Below are positions 36,369 through 45,974 of a stretch of DNA of 64,000 nucleotides, piece by piece. The notes under the pieces were generated by a model. It was not told where the DNA came from and searched no databases. It saw nothing but the letters and a program-made list of their open reading frames with translations. The stretch comes from Robiginitomaculum sp. (GTDB lineage Bacteria; Pseudomonadota; Alphaproteobacteria; Caulobacterales; Maricaulaceae), in assembly GCA_002733605.1 (NCBI GenBank), contig NVWK01000004.1, positions 186,001 to 250,000 of the forward strand, written 5' to 3'. A program made the position numbers and the translations under genes. The number at the start of each line of letters is the position of its first letter. Position 1 is the first letter of the stretch.

Positions 36369-37031
36369 ATGACGGGAACGACAAAACCCTCCGGAAAAGA
36401 CGGGTGGGGAAAAGACGGGTGGGGCGACGAGATGATGCGCGGTGTTACGGCCGTAGACGGCACCACCAAAGCCAAGATCGAGCGGGCCGCCCTGAGCTTG
36501 TTTGCACAACGGGGTGTGGACGGGGTTTCGGTAAAAGAACTGGCAAGCCACGCGGGTGTTTCCGATGGCAATTTGTACCGTTATTATCCTTCCAAATACA
36601 AATTGGCTGAAACCCTGATGCTGGCCATTCATACGCGTCTCACCGATCTTGTGCGCAATATCGAGCAGAGCGAATATACGTTCGAGGATAAAATCAAACA
36701 GCTTGTTTCTCAATATTGTGCGCTGGCAGATGAAGATTGGCAGTTGTTTACATACCATCTTTTGCACTTGCATCATTTCCCAGAATTGTTTGCGCCCGCG
36801 ACCAAACGGGTCAAACTGGATAGTCCGGTGAGCGCCTGTGCGGATATGTTGGGCGCGGCTATGGAGGCTGGCGACATCCCCACGGGCAATACGGAGCTTC
36901 TTGCGTCGATGGCGCTCGGCATTGTCATACAGGCGGCCCAATCGAAGGTTTATCAGCGGCTAAAAGGGCCGCTAAGCATGTATGCGCCAGAGTTCGAGCG
37001 GGCGGTTTTCGCCGTGTTGCGTAAAGTTTAG
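36369..37031 (+). CDS. TetR-family regulator of a phospholipid operon
   Basis: The 220-residue protein has a TetR helix-turn-helix at about residues 39-80 (ALSLFAQRGVDGVSVKELAS, then GVSDGNLYRYYPSKYKLAE). The strong AAGGAG site before the ATG supports this start. The first 20 residues include an exact duplication, GKDGW-GKDGW. The C-terminal ligand domain is unassigned. It is the first gene of an operon with plsC (8 bases on) and an LplT-like transporter, so a role in membrane lipid control is likely. Two palindromes flank its promoter. Confidence 0.88.
   Translation: MTGTTKPSGKDGWGKDGWGDEMMRGVTAVDGTTKAKIERAALSLFAQRGVDGVSVKELASHAGVSDGNLYRYYPSKYKLAETLMLAIHTRLTDLVRNIEQSEYTFEDKIKQLVSQYCALADEDWQLFTYHLLHLHHFPELFAPATKRVKLDSPVSACADMLGAAMEAGDIPTGNTELLASMALGIVIQAAQSKVYQRLKGPLSMYAPEFERAVFAVLRKV
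36393..36422 (+). repeat. Perfect 15-base tandem duplication inside the TetR gene
   Basis: GGAAAAGACGGGTGG occurs twice back to back (36393-36407 and 36408-36422), adding five residues in frame to the disordered N-terminus of the regulator. Confidence 0.9.
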
Positions 37032-37039
37032 GAGCCAAA

Positions 37040-37864
37040 ATGCGATCTTTCGTTTTCAATATATGTTTTTATATTTTCACGGCCTTTTTCGCCGTTCTCT
37101 GTGTGGTTTTGTCGTTCCTGCCGGGGCGCAAACCGATTATGTACGGGCTGTCGGGATATACCCACACGATGATGTGGCTGATGAAACACATTGCCGGGAT
37201 CAAAGTATGCGTGAGTGGGCGTGAACGCGTACCCGAAGACGGCGCCGTCATCATTGCCGCTAAACATCAAAGCTATGGGGACGGGTTTGTCATGTTCTCG
37301 CAGTTTTTCGATCTGTCTTTTGTGACCGGCGACCATCTGGAAAAATTTATGCTGTTAAAGCGGATTTTAGGCAAGGCAGGCGCCGTCGTTATCGATAGTT
37401 GTGGCGGGTCGGATATGCGTGACCGGCTGCAAGAAAAGGCCGAGCTTATTCGCGCCGAAGGACGGCGCTTGCTGATTTATCCCGAGGGACATTTATCACA
37501 AGTCGGCACCCAGCACCGCTACCGCAAAGGCGTATATTTTATGTATAGGGATTTCAATTGCCCCGTCGTGCCCGTGGCCACCAATCTAGGCCAGCGCTGG
37601 AACCAGAACCAGTGGACGAAATACCCGGGGCCGGCCCATATAGAGTTTCTTGAACCGATCCCGCCGGGTCTGGAAAAGGACGAATTTATGCACAGGCTCG
37701 AAACGGCGATCGAGACCCGATCACGTGAATTACTTGACTTGCAAAACCTGGGCGCGTTAAATCCTGACGATATCGGCAAACTGGCCGAGAACGATGTTGC
37801 CCGCCAAAAACGGCTTGATAAAGAAGCTCAGGACAACACAACCGAACGGGGAATGACATCATGA
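37040..37864 (+). CDS. plsC: 1-acyl-sn-glycerol-3-phosphate acyltransferase (PlsC family)
   Basis: The enzyme acylates lysophosphatidic acid to phosphatidic acid at the inner membrane, the second acylation of phospholipid synthesis. The 274 residues begin with a hydrophobic helix. The catalytic HX4D motif is AAKHQSYGD, and YPEGHLSQVG is the glycerol-phosphate-binding block. The C-terminal tail is charged. It follows the TetR gene by 8 bases and overlaps the transporter gene by four (ATGA at 37861). The operon arrangement suggests lipid recycling or remodelling. Confidence 0.88.
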   Translation: MRSFVFNICFYIFTAFFAVLCVVLSFLPGRKPIMYGLSGYTHTMMWLMKHIAGIKVCVSGRERVPEDGAVIIAAKHQSYGDGFVMFSQFFDLSFVTGDHLEKFMLLKRILGKAGAVVIDSCGGSDMRDRLQEKAELIRAEGRRLLIYPEGHLSQVGTQHRYRKGVYFMYRDFNCPVVPVATNLGQRWNQNQWTKYPGPAHIEFLEPIPPGLEKDEFMHRLETAIETRSRELLDLQNLGALNPDDIGKLAENDVARQKRLDKEAQDNTTERGMTS

Positions 37865-39198
37865 GCGCAAAACACGCCGCCACCCTCCTAACCAGTCGCC
37901 GGTTTGTGCCCCTGTTCGGCGCGCAGATGTTCGGCGCTTTTAATGACCAGTTTTTGAAAATGGCCATGATTACGCTTGTCACATGGGGGAGCCTTGATGT
38001 TTTCGGATTGAAAGCCTCGCTTCTTGTGCCACTTGCGGGGGCTTTGTTTACAGCCCCGTTCTTCCTGTTTTCAGCTATGGCAGGGCAAGTTTCGGATAAA
38101 TATGACAAAGCATTTGTGTTGTTGCGGGTCAAACAAGCCGAAATATTTATTATGCTTCTGGCGGCCCTCGGACTGCTTCTCAACAGCGCGCCTATACTGT
38201 TTACCACCCTTGTTCTTATGGGGGCACAGTCGGCGTTTTTCTCGCCAACGCGCAATGCGGTCTTACCGCAATGGCTCGACGACAAAGAGTTGATTACCGG
38301 CAATGCGCTGATGAACGGATTTGTCTCCGTCTCCATTCTAGTGGGACAAGCTCTGGGTATACTTCTGGTTCTGTCTACTGGCGGGCCAAAGCTGGTGGCG
38401 GGTATTTTGGTTGTCTTTGCCGTATTTGGCTGGCTGGCGATTCGCAAAGCCCCGCCTGCACCGTCACAAAACCCGGATATCAAAATCGACCGCTGGATAT
38501 TGCCTGAAATCGGCAAAACTCTTGTATTTGCCGCCAAGGTGCCACGGGTGTTCAAACCGATGTTAGGGACGGCATGGTATTACTGGCTCAGTTCCGGTGT
38601 TCTGATCCTGATGCCGGCCTATATCCGTGAGGTTCTGTATTACGATCAAGGGGTTTTGATCCGCATCATGGTGTTGTTTACCATCGGTGCCTTGATGGGC
38701 GCGCTCACATGTATGATCGTTTCCAAAGGCAAAGAGGGGGTTGGCATCAGTGCCGTTGGTGCGCTTGGTGTGGCCCTGTGTTCAGCGGATTTATTCTTCC
38801 TGTTCGGAGACAGTGCCAAACTTGCCTATGCGTTCTATGTGCCTGCGAACGGGGACAATGCTGCCGTTTTGGGTACATTTGAGAATTTCCGTACCATGCC
38901 CGCAAGCATGCGGTTTATGGTCGACCTTGTCGGGGCCGCATTTTTTGCCAGCCTGTTTGTGATTCCGCTTAACGCCATGGCCCAGCGCCGGGCCGATCCG
39001 GGCCATCGGGCGCGGTTATTGGCCGCAGGCGCCTTGTTGCTCAACGCCTCGACAACCCTGTCTCAACTGGTTGTCGCGGCCGTTGGCGTGCTGTCTTTGC
39101 CTATGCGTTCACCGCTTTTACTGATCGCCGTCATTAGCGGCCTGATTGCTATCTATGTGTTTTATCGGGCTGGCATTCTCAAGAAAGAAGCGATCTAA
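37861..39198 (+). CDS. MFS transporter of the lysophospholipid-flippase (LplT-like) type
   Basis: The 445-residue protein has about 12 hydrophobic segments, as in the major facilitator superfamily. The N-terminal FGAQMFGAFNDQFLKMA and the following AMAGQVSDKYDKA (loop motif) match the LplT group, which flips lysophospholipids inward for re-acylation. Its coupling to plsC by a four-base overlap fits that role exactly, since LplT works with an acyltransferase. Substrate specificity remains inference. The SpoU-type methyltransferase gene follows with no gap. Confidence 0.82.
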   Translation: MSAKHAATLLTSRRFVPLFGAQMFGAFNDQFLKMAMITLVTWGSLDVFGLKASLLVPLAGALFTAPFFLFSAMAGQVSDKYDKAFVLLRVKQAEIFIMLLAALGLLLNSAPILFTTLVLMGAQSAFFSPTRNAVLPQWLDDKELITGNALMNGFVSVSILVGQALGILLVLSTGGPKLVAGILVVFAVFGWLAIRKAPPAPSQNPDIKIDRWILPEIGKTLVFAAKVPRVFKPMLGTAWYYWLSSGVLILMPAYIREVLYYDQGVLIRIMVLFTIGALMGALTCMIVSKGKEGVGISAVGALGVALCSADLFFLFGDSAKLAYAFYVPANGDNAAVLGTFENFRTMPASMRFMVDLVGAAFFASLFVIPLNAMAQRRADPGHRARLLAAGALLLNASTTLSQLVVAAVGVLSLPMRSPLLLIAVISGLIAIYVFYRAGILKKEAI

Positions 39199-39735
39199 AT
39201 GCGGGGATATTTCGGGATCGGGGTTCAGGGGATTTCAAAATCCGCCAATTTAGGCGCGGTGATGCGCACGGCACATGCGTTCGGGGCCAGCTTTGTCTAC
39301 ACGGTCAGTGCCCCCGATCTGGTGAGCGACACCAAACGCGGGGTCAATCAAACCGATACATCGCGCTCCCTGTCCCATCTTCCGTTTTACGAATGGGACA
39401 ATGTGGATGATATGCGCCTGCCTTTGGGATGCCCGTTAGTGGGGATTGAATTGTGTGAGAATTCAATTGAACTGCCGAGCTTTCGCCACCCCCTCGCCTG
39501 CGCCTATGTTTTGGGGCCGGAGCAAGGGTCTCTGTCGCCTGAAATGCAGTCTCTGTGTACACATATCGTCAAAATCCCGACAAAGTTCTGCATTAATGTC
39601 AGCCTGGCCGCCGCACTGACGCTGTATGACCGGACGATTTGTCTGGGCGGATATCCTGACCGTCCAATGATGCCGGGCGGGCCGGATTTACAGGCTGTGG
39701 AAGACTGGCACAAGATGAAGAAACGCGTAGACTAG
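39199..39735 (+). CDS. TrmH/SpoU-family RNA methyltransferase
   Basis: SPOUT enzymes methylate ribose 2'-OH groups in tRNA or rRNA using SAM. The 178 residues hold the three motifs: ANLGAVMRTAHAFG (motif 1 with Asn and Arg), AYVLGPEQGSLSPEM (motif 2) and IPTKFCINVSLAAALTLYDR (motif 3, forming the knot). The ATG follows the transporter stop directly, so it rides on the same transcript although its role is unrelated to lipids. The target nucleotide is unknown. It is not clearly TrmL or TrmH by length alone. Confidence 0.88.
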   Translation: MRGYFGIGVQGISKSANLGAVMRTAHAFGASFVYTVSAPDLVSDTKRGVNQTDTSRSLSHLPFYEWDNVDDMRLPLGCPLVGIELCENSIELPSFRHPLACAYVLGPEQGSLSPEMQSLCTHIVKIPTKFCINVSLAAALTLYDRTICLGGYPDRPMMPGGPDLQAVEDWHKMKKRVD

Positions 39736-39836
39736 CACCTGTGTAACACCTGTGTAAAACTTCACTATTCTTAACCGGGTCTTAATGCTAAAATCGTCCA
39801 ATAGAGGCTTATGTTGAGACGAATTGGAAATATGTG

Positions 39837-40355
39837 ATGAAAAAAATTCATGCCGCGCTGATCACAAGTTTTTTGATCCTAACCTCAAGCCTCATCCCGA
39901 GTATGGCCAGTGCCGCTTCGGCCAAGCTGGAAGGGGTTTTTACGGATTGGTCCGTATATTCCAAAGTCGATGGCAGAGAACGTATTTGTTACGCGCTCGC
40001 CAAACCCAATTCGAAAACACCGTCTACGGTTAATCATGGGGATGTGTATTTCATGGTCGCCAACTGGAAATCCGGCGCCGCCAAAGAACAACCCAGCTTA
40101 CTAACCGGTTACCCTTTGAAAGCCAGTATTCCGCCGTCTGCGCGTGTGGGCAGTTCTAAAGTGCCGATGTATGCAGCCCAGAACGAAGCTTTTATTGAAA
40201 GCAACACAGACGAGAAAAAACTTGTCCGCGCTATGCGCAAAGGCTCCCACATGCGGGTTGATGCCGTGTCGACCCGTGGCACTCAAACCAGCTATGAGTT
40301 CTCCTTGCGCGGGGTTACGGCCGCCTTGCGCAAAGCCAAAGCCGTCTGCAAATAG
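39837..40355 (+). CDS. IalB-type (invasion-associated locus B) secreted protein
   Basis: The 172-residue protein has a signal peptide (MKKIHAALITSFLILTSSLI, cut after MASA). A GTG one codon earlier is an alternative start. The mature part has the IalB-family flavour: DWSVYS, RICYALAKP, a beta-rich middle and DAVSTRGTQTSYEFSLRGVTAAL. Two cysteines (ICYA and AVCK) probably form the conserved disulfide. In alphaproteobacteria such proteins are periplasmic with poorly known function, and the invasion name is historical. It is a single gene. Confidence 0.78.
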   Translation: MKKIHAALITSFLILTSSLIPSMASAASAKLEGVFTDWSVYSKVDGRERICYALAKPNSKTPSTVNHGDVYFMVANWKSGAAKEQPSLLTGYPLKASIPPSARVGSSKVPMYAAQNEAFIESNTDEKKLVRAMRKGSHMRVDAVSTRGTQTSYEFSLRGVTAALRKAKAVCK

Positions 40356-40404
40356 ACGCGATCAACGCTTCCCCTTTGGTATATGCCTATGCTAAGAGCG
40401 CGCC

Positions 40405-41601
40405 ATGACCAGCGCGATCTATACAAATCCGGCCACTGATGCCTCTAAAGACACCCAAAAGAACGGCCCGAAAGATACCCGTATTCCGCTTGCCGGTATG
40501 GGACGGGTCGAGCTTGCCGAGGCCCTGACCGATTTCGGGATTGCCCCCAAGCAGGTACGGATGCGCACCAAGCAAATCTTTCAATGGATTTATAATTATG
40601 GCGTGACCGATTGGGACGCCATGACCAATATTACCAAGAATTTGCGCCATCAGTTGGCAGAAAAATTTTCGCTCAACCGCCCCGAAATTATCGAGCGGCA
40701 AGTCAGTGTTGACGGCACCCGCAAATATCTGATCCGCATGGCGCCAGGCATCGAAGTTGAAAGCGTATTTATTCCCGCCGTCAGCAAGACCGGCGCTTTG
40801 TGTGTGTCCTCGCAAGTGGGCTGTACATTAACGTGCAAGTTTTGCCATACGGGCACCCAGCGGCTTGTACGCAATTTGACGGCGGCAGAAATCGCGCTTC
40901 AGGTTATGGTGGCCCGCGATGATCTGAACGAATGGCCCAGCTCATCGGTTGAGCGCAAAATGACCAATATCGTGTTTATGGGCATGGGCGAACCTTTGTA
41001 TAATTTAAAGGAAGTGGCGAAAGCCATCGACATTATTTGCGACTGTGAGGGCCTAAGCTTCGGACGTCGACGGATCACGCTTTCTACATCAGGCGTTGTG
41101 CCTGAAATCGTTAAAGCCGGCGAACAGACATCGGCCATGTTGGCCATTTCCCTGCACGCCGCCAATGACGAATTGCGCTCGAAAATCATGCCGATCAATA
41201 ACAAATATCCGCTGAAAGATTTAATGGATGCGTGTCGTGCCTATCCGGGGCTGTCCAACTCGCGGCGGATCACGTTCGAATATGTCATGTTAAAAGGCAT
41301 GAATGACAGTCCGTACCATGCCAAAGAACTGATTAAACTGCTTGAGGGCATTCCTGCCAAGGTCAATCTGATTCCGTTTAACCCCTGGCCCGGATCGCCT
41401 TATGAATGCTCGGATTGGGAAACCATCGAGATGTTTGCCGACAAGGTCAATGCGGCAGGTTATGCATCACCGATCCGCACACCGCGTGGCCGCGATATTC
41501 TGGCCGCCTGTGGCCAGCTTAGATCCGAAAGTGAAAAGCTTCGCGCCAGCGCCAAAAGAAAACTGGCAAAAGCGGGCCTAGAAAAAGCGGGTAAAGTATA
41601 A
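40405..41601 (+). CDS. rlmN: Dual-specificity rRNA/tRNA adenine-C2 methyltransferase RlmN
   Basis: RlmN is a radical-SAM enzyme that methylates A2503 of 23S rRNA and A37 of some tRNAs at C2. In 398 residues the iron-sulfur cluster cysteines are Cys140, Cys144 and Cys147 (CTLTCKFC). Cys133 in ALCVSSQ and the C-terminal cysteine in [12 protein letters not shown] provide the methylated-cysteine mechanism. [10 protein letters not shown] and TLSTSGVVP are further family motifs. It appears monocistronic, with an extensin-like gene 30 bases downstream. Confidence 0.95.
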   Translation: MTSAIYTNPATDASKDTQKNGPKDTRIPLAGMGRVELAEALTDFGIAPKQVRMRTKQIFQWIYNYGVTDWDAMTNITKNLRHQLAEKFSLNRPEIIERQVSVDGTRKYLIRMAPGIEVESVFIPAVSKTGALCVSSQVGCTLTCKFCHTGTQRLVRNLTAAEIALQVMVARDDLNEWPSSSVERKMTNIVFMGMGEPLYNLKEVAKAIDIICDCEGLSFGRRRITLSTSGVVPEIVKAGEQTSAMLAISLHAANDELRSKIMPINNKYPLKDLMDACRAYPGLSNSRRITFEYVMLKGMNDSPYHAKELIKLLEGIPAKVNLIPFNPWPGSPYECSDWETIEMFADKVNAAGYASPIRTPRGRDILAACGQLRSESEKLRASAKRKLAKAGLEKAGKV

Positions 41602-41631
41602 AAGCCTTGAAGTTTAAAGGGGGAAAAGCTC

Positions 41632-42345
41632 ATGCGCGGACGCCGGAAACCTTTAGCGATTGTGTTGCCGTTTATTATTCTTGCCGTTTTCATACATATT
41701 TTCGTGCCGGTTCAACATGTGCCGTGGAGAAAGTTAAATATGGACGCGCCTGTGGGCATGGCGACGGGGACTAAAATTTCACTTATCACGCTTGGCTCTG
41801 ACGCAAAATGTATGGACATGCTGGCCTCGGCAGACGCCTTGAAATTCGAACTGGCAGAGCCGAAACACGCCGGAGAGGTTTGCGGCTGGAAAAGTGCGGC
41901 CATCTTGCAAACTGCGGCTGGTATAAGCTTTCGCCCCGAAGAGGTTACGGGGCAGTGCCCACTTCTGGTGGCAGGATATATCTGGCTTGGTGAAGTTGAT
42001 CGTCTGGCCAAAAAATATCTCGGTAGCCCTCTTAAGCGCGTCCATCATGCAGGCACCTATGCGTGTCGCAGGCAAAAGGGCAATAGCTCTGATGAATGGT
42101 CGGAACACGCCTTTGCCAATGCATGGGACATTACCGGTTTCGAGCTTGAAGACGGGCAGATGATTTCTGTCCTCAATGACTGGAACGGGCCAAAATCGCG
42201 CGAGGCCCGTAAAAAGGCTGAATTCCTGCGCAAAACCCGTAAATCGGCTTGTGGACTGTTTCATGTGGTTTTGTCGCCAGACTATAATGCGGCCCATAAA
42301 GATCATCTTCATCTTGATCAGGGGCCAAGTTCGTATTGCCAATAA
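41632..42345 (+). CDS. Extensin-like family protein (membrane-anchored, peptidase-like fold)
   Basis: The 237-residue protein begins with an N-terminal membrane helix (AIVLPFIILAVFIHIFVPV). The rest is the extensin-like C-terminal domain found in proteobacteria, which has a D-Ala-D-Ala carboxypeptidase/LAS-like metal site. EHAFANAWDITGF and KDHLHLDQ give the predicted zinc ligands. Cysteines in AKCMD, EVCGW, GQCPL and YACRR suggest disulfides, fitting a periplasmic location. A cell-wall role is likely, but the substrate is not established. Confidence 0.82.
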   Translation: MRGRRKPLAIVLPFIILAVFIHIFVPVQHVPWRKLNMDAPVGMATGTKISLITLGSDAKCMDMLASADALKFELAEPKHAGEVCGWKSAAILQTAAGISFRPEEVTGQCPLLVAGYIWLGEVDRLAKKYLGSPLKRVHHAGTYACRRQKGNSSDEWSEHAFANAWDITGFELEDGQMISVLNDWNGPKSREARKKAEFLRKTRKSACGLFHVVLSPDYNAAHKDHLHLDQGPSSYCQ

Positions 42346-42370
42346 GGGGATTTAGGGTGAGAATGCGCGT

Positions 42371-43432
42371 ATGAAACCAATATTATTATATCTAGCCCTG
42401 ATGCTTGCCCTGGTGCTTGGTGCTTGCGGTGCCTCCAATATGTCGACGCTTCCCGAAGCGGTCAGCAATAATGCTGTCGCCTATCACCAGCCGAGCCAGA
42501 CCGTATATAGTTTTGCAGGACTAGGTGCCGCAAAAGATGTGCAAGCCGTGCACGCCAAGGCCTATAGCTGTTCGCTTGAGACAAACATTTGTGAAACCTT
42601 ACCGCCTTTGCCTGACGGCATTGGGCGTTTGGCGGCAACCGCACAGACCCTCGGAGATACAATTTATATCTTTGGCGGGTATAGAATGGCCGGGGACGGG
42701 GCGGAAATCTCGACACCGGAAGTTTGGGCCTTTGATGTTAAAACCGGGCACTATGCGCACAAAGCGGATATGCCCGTGCCCGTCGATGACAGTGTGTCCA
42801 TCGCCTATCTGGACCGGTATATCTATCTGGTATCGGGTTGGCACAAGGATGATAATGTGGTCAATGTACAGATGTATGACAGCCAAACCGATACATGGCA
42901 TCCGGCAACAGACTGGCCCGGTGTGCCCGTCTTTGGTCATGCAGGTGGCGTGGTCGGCACGGTGTTGGTGATTTGCGACGGGGTGCAGATCATCCCGCCA
43001 AAAACACCGGAGGCCAAGCGTAGCTTTACGGATATTTCGGCGTGTTGGCGCGGGGATATAGACGCAAACACCCCGACCAAAATTACGTGGCGGCATCTCC
43101 CGACCCTGCCCGGCAAAGGTAATTACCGCATGGCAGCGACAGGGTGGGCAGACAGGAATATGATTTTGTTCGCGGGCGGATCAAACAACCCCTACAATTA
43201 TGACGGTATCGGCTATGATAAAATTCCGAGCGCGGCCAGCGCCCATGTCTGGGCCTATGATATTGCGGCGGATGGCTATGTTTTGTTCAAAGACAAACCC
43301 ACCAAGACAATGGATCACCGTGCCCTGATCCCAATCGGAGAGAGCAAGTTTCTAACGGTTGGCGGTATGGGGGAAAACCAGAACGTTCTGGATCGTCTAG
43401 ACGTGTTTACGGTGCACCAATCGCCCAAATAA
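42371..43432 (+). CDS. Kelch-repeat lipoprotein
   Basis: The 353-residue protein has a lipoprotein signal peptide with lipobox LGAC (Cys19). The mature part is made of kelch-type beta-propeller blades, recognisable by TIYIFGGYR, YIYLVSGW, LFAGGSNNP and LTVGGMG. N-acetylneuraminate epimerase NanM has this architecture, but no sialic-acid genes are nearby, so the role is open. It follows the extensin-like gene by 25 bases. Its end overlaps the convergent YciI-like gene by 26 bases. Confidence 0.75.
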   Translation: MKPILLYLALMLALVLGACGASNMSTLPEAVSNNAVAYHQPSQTVYSFAGLGAAKDVQAVHAKAYSCSLETNICETLPPLPDGIGRLAATAQTLGDTIYIFGGYRMAGDGAEISTPEVWAFDVKTGHYAHKADMPVPVDDSVSIAYLDRYIYLVSGWHKDDNVVNVQMYDSQTDTWHPATDWPGVPVFGHAGGVVGTVLVICDGVQIIPPKTPEAKRSFTDISACWRGDIDANTPTKITWRHLPTLPGKGNYRMAATGWADRNMILFAGGSNNPYNYDGIGYDKIPSAASAHVWAYDIAADGYVLFKDKPTKTMDHRALIPIGESKFLTVGGMGENQNVLDRLDVFTVHQSPK

Positions 43433-43709
43433 ACGGATGTATATTGACGTGTTCCGGCAGGCCCGCCTGCGTATAAGGATCATCTTTTAGCCATGTGTGC
43501 ACGGTTTCAAGCGTGTCGGTTTCTACAATCAAGAGACTGCCGATCATTGTCTCGGCCGCCGCGTCCAGCCAAGGGCCGGCGCTAAGCACGTCTACTGGCC
43601 CACTTTGCACAGAACCGCCTTGTTTGAGGAAGGCTAAATGGGCATCGCGGTTGGATGTGCGAATATCAAGGGCACCCTGTTTGTCGCGCGAATAAATTAT
43701 GAATTTCAT
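43407..43709 (-). CDS. YciI-like protein
   Basis: This is a small cytoplasmic protein of 100 residues with the ferredoxin-like YciI fold. The conserved block [18 protein letters not shown] contains the Asp and His of the family. The exact activity is not known. It overlaps the gpsA stop-start by four bases and so belongs to the tsaD-gpsA transcript, an arrangement common in alphaproteobacteria. Its end overlaps the kelch gene on the other strand by 26 bases. Confidence 0.85.
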   Translation of the reverse strand: MKFIIYSRDKQGALDIRTSNRDAHLAFLKQGGSVQSGPVDVLSAGPWLDAAAETMIGSLLIVETDTLETVHTWLKDDPYTQAGLPEHVNIHPFIWAIGAP

Positions 43710-44716
43710 GACCGGTTTTCCTGTGTGCGTTCGCGGCCCAAAAGGCTGGCAATCGCTGCCTCGACATTTATCGAGCCATCAAGAATAGCAGCAACAGCTG
43801 CGCATATCGGCATTTCAACACCGGCCTGTTTTGCCAACCGCTGTAAGGCGGGGGCCGTGGCCACGCCCTCGGTCACCGCAGAACGAGCCCCGAGTATATC
43901 GGCCAAAGGTTCGCCGCGCCCCAGTGCCAATCCGCACGACATGTTACGGGATTGTTCGCTTGAACAGGTCAGCACCAAATCCCCGAGACCGCACAGGCCG
44001 GTTAAGGTTTCCGGCTTGGCCCCAAGCGCTTCACCCAACCGCGTCATTTCGGCAAAACCACGCGCGATCAGGGCGGCATGGGCGGATTTACCCAATTCCT
44101 TGCCCAGCACCATACCGCAAGCAATGGCCAATACGTTTTTAACCGCACCGCCGATTTCAGCGCCCAGCACATCATCGCTGAGATAGGGCCTGAAACTTGG
44201 CGAGGCGATGGCGGCGGCCAGCGCTTCACCCAAGGCTTTATCTTCAATCGCCAAAGTGACCGCCGTCGGCAATCCCTTGGCCACGTCAACGGCAAAACTG
44301 GGGCCGGACAGGACGCAAGGTATGACGTCCGGTAAAACGTCCGCCAGTACACCCGCCATGAATTTCAGACTTTTATGTTCAATGCCTTTCGAACATAAAA
44401 TCACCGGCAAGCCGGGACGGGCGTAGTTCGTAAAACCAGCAAGGGTTGCACGCATATACTGGGCTGGCACCACAGCTAATACGGCGTCGACATTGGCGAG
44501 ATCGGCAAAATCACTCGTAGCGCGTACATTCGGGGACAAGGTGACATTCGGCAGATAAAGCGTGTTTTCATGTTGCGTATTGATGGCTTCGGAACACTCG
44601 GTTTCAAAGGCCCAGAGCACCACATCACGGCCTGCAATTGCCAATGTCTGTGCGAGGGCTGTGCCCCATGCGCCAGCGCCAATGACGCCAAATTTTTGAA
44701 ACTGTGTGTCCGTCAT
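43706..44716 (-). CDS. gpsA: Glycerol-3-phosphate dehydrogenase [NAD(P)+]
   Basis: GpsA reduces dihydroxyacetone phosphate to glycerol-3-phosphate for phospholipid synthesis. The 336 residues start [17 protein letters not shown], the nucleotide-binding loop. [33 protein letters not shown] (catalytic Lys) and [19 protein letters not shown] are the diagnostic blocks. It overlaps tsaD upstream by four bases and YciI downstream by four, so all three are translationally coupled. Confidence 0.95.
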   Translation of the reverse strand: MTDTQFQKFGVIGAGAWGTALAQTLAIAGRDVVLWAFETECSEAINTQHENTLYLPNVTLSPNVRATSDFADLANVDAVLAVVPAQYMRATLAGFTNYARPGLPVILCSKGIEHKSLKFMAGVLADVLPDVIPCVLSGPSFAVDVAKGLPTAVTLAIEDKALGEALAAAIASPSFRPYLSDDVLGAEIGGAVKNVLAIACGMVLGKELGKSAHAALIARGFAEMTRLGEALGAKPETLTGLCGLGDLVLTCSSEQSRNMSCGLALGRGEPLADILGARSAVTEGVATAPALQRLAKQAGVEMPICAAVAAILDGSINVEAAIASLLGRERTQENRS

Positions 44717-45819
44717 GATTTTGGCCCTTTCCGACCCGATCCGCTGGCTGGATTGTGCAGAGCACTTTCGCTATCCAATGGCCAGCGAGGACGCGCTTTC
44801 ACATCCAGAGCATCTATTTGCCCGACTGCAAGCCGTTCTGCCCCTGCGAGGGCGATCATGGCTGCATTATCTGTGCAATAGATAGAGGGTGGAGCGCTAA
44901 GGGTAAAGCCCTTGGCCTGACACAAGGTTTCCAACCCCGCACGAATGCGCGTATTGGCAGCGACGCCGCCCGCGACAACAAAGCGGTACGGGCCGGTTTT
45001 ACCGTGTTTAAACATTTCCATGGCCCGCGCGGTGCGATCACAAATTACATCGGTAACGGCGGCTTGGAAGCTGGCAGAAAGATCCGCCTTATTTTGATCT
45101 GTCGGAGTTTCGAATGCGGCAAAAGCCCGCGCCGCCGCCGTTTTTAATCCGGCGAACGAGAAATCTGCATGGGGTTTGCCTTTGAACGGGCGCGGGAGAA
45201 CAATGGCGTTTTCATCCCCTTTACGCGCCGTTTTCTCTAATGCAGGGCCACCCGGGAATCCGAGGTTCATAATTTTAGCGGTTTTATCAAAGGCTTCGCC
45301 TGCCGCATCGTCAACCGTAGAGCCAAGGCGGGTATATGCCCCCAGACCGTTGACGCTGAGCAATTGTGTGTGCCCGCCGGATACTAGCAATAGCAGGTAG
45401 GGAAAGGCGCAAGGTTCGGTTAATCGCGGCGATAAAGCATGGCCTTCCAGATGGTTGACCGCGATTAAAGGGATATCGAGGGAGAGCGCCAAGCCTTTGG
45501 CGCACATTAATCCGGTGATCACACCGCCGATCAGACCGGGGCCTGCGGTGGCGGCAACGGCGTCCAAATCCGAGTATTCTATGTCTGCATCGGCGACAGA
45601 TTTAGCAATAAGGGTGTCTATTTTTTGCATGTGGGCGCGGGCGGCAATTTCGGGGACAACGCCGCCATAAGGGGCGTGTATTTCGTTTTGAGAGGCGATC
45701 ACCGAAGACAGAACACGGATTTCTCCATCATCACTTCGAGCCAGCACGGCAGTGGCTGTCTCGTCACAGGAGGATTCTATGCCTAAAATAAGTTTGGGTT
45801 TTGGTAAGGCCGTTTTCAT
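44713..45819 (-). CDS. tsaD: tRNA N6-threonylcarbamoyladenosine transferase TsaD
   Basis: TsaD transfers the threonylcarbamoyl group to A37 of ANN-decoding tRNAs with TsaB and TsaE. I chose the ATG at 45819 (368 residues), where GAGG precedes it and the sequence begins [19 protein letters not shown]. The open frame upstream to 45999 has no family similarity. The iron-binding HxxxH is His123/His127 in [24 protein letters not shown] and CTDNAAMIA complete the family. It is the first gene of the tsaD-gpsA-YciI unit. Confidence 0.96.
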   Translation of the reverse strand: MKTALPKPKLILGIESSCDETATAVLARSDDGEIRVLSSVIASQNEIHAPYGGVVPEIAARAHMQKIDTLIAKSVADADIEYSDLDAVAATAGPGLIGGVITGLMCAKGLALSLDIPLIAVNHLEGHALSPRLTEPCAFPYLLLLVSGGHTQLLSVNGLGAYTRLGSTVDDAAGEAFDKTAKIMNLGFPGGPALEKTARKGDENAIVLPRPFKGKPHADFSFAGLKTAAARAFAAFETPTDQNKADLSASFQAAVTDVICDRTARAMEMFKHGKTGPYRFVVAGGVAANTRIRAGLETLCQAKGFTLSAPPSIYCTDNAAMIALAGAERLAVGQIDALDVKARPRWPLDSESALHNPASGSGRKGPKS

Positions 45820-45974
45820 ACCTCGCCAATACCCTGCCCGCACATCATACGCAATACGGGATGGGGCAATAGACATTGACAATGTTAGGTGCGGGCAATT
45901 TTTCGCCTGAGCGTTGTAAAGACAATGCTTGATGCAACCGGACACGGCGCGTAAACTGTTTTGGGGAGAATACC

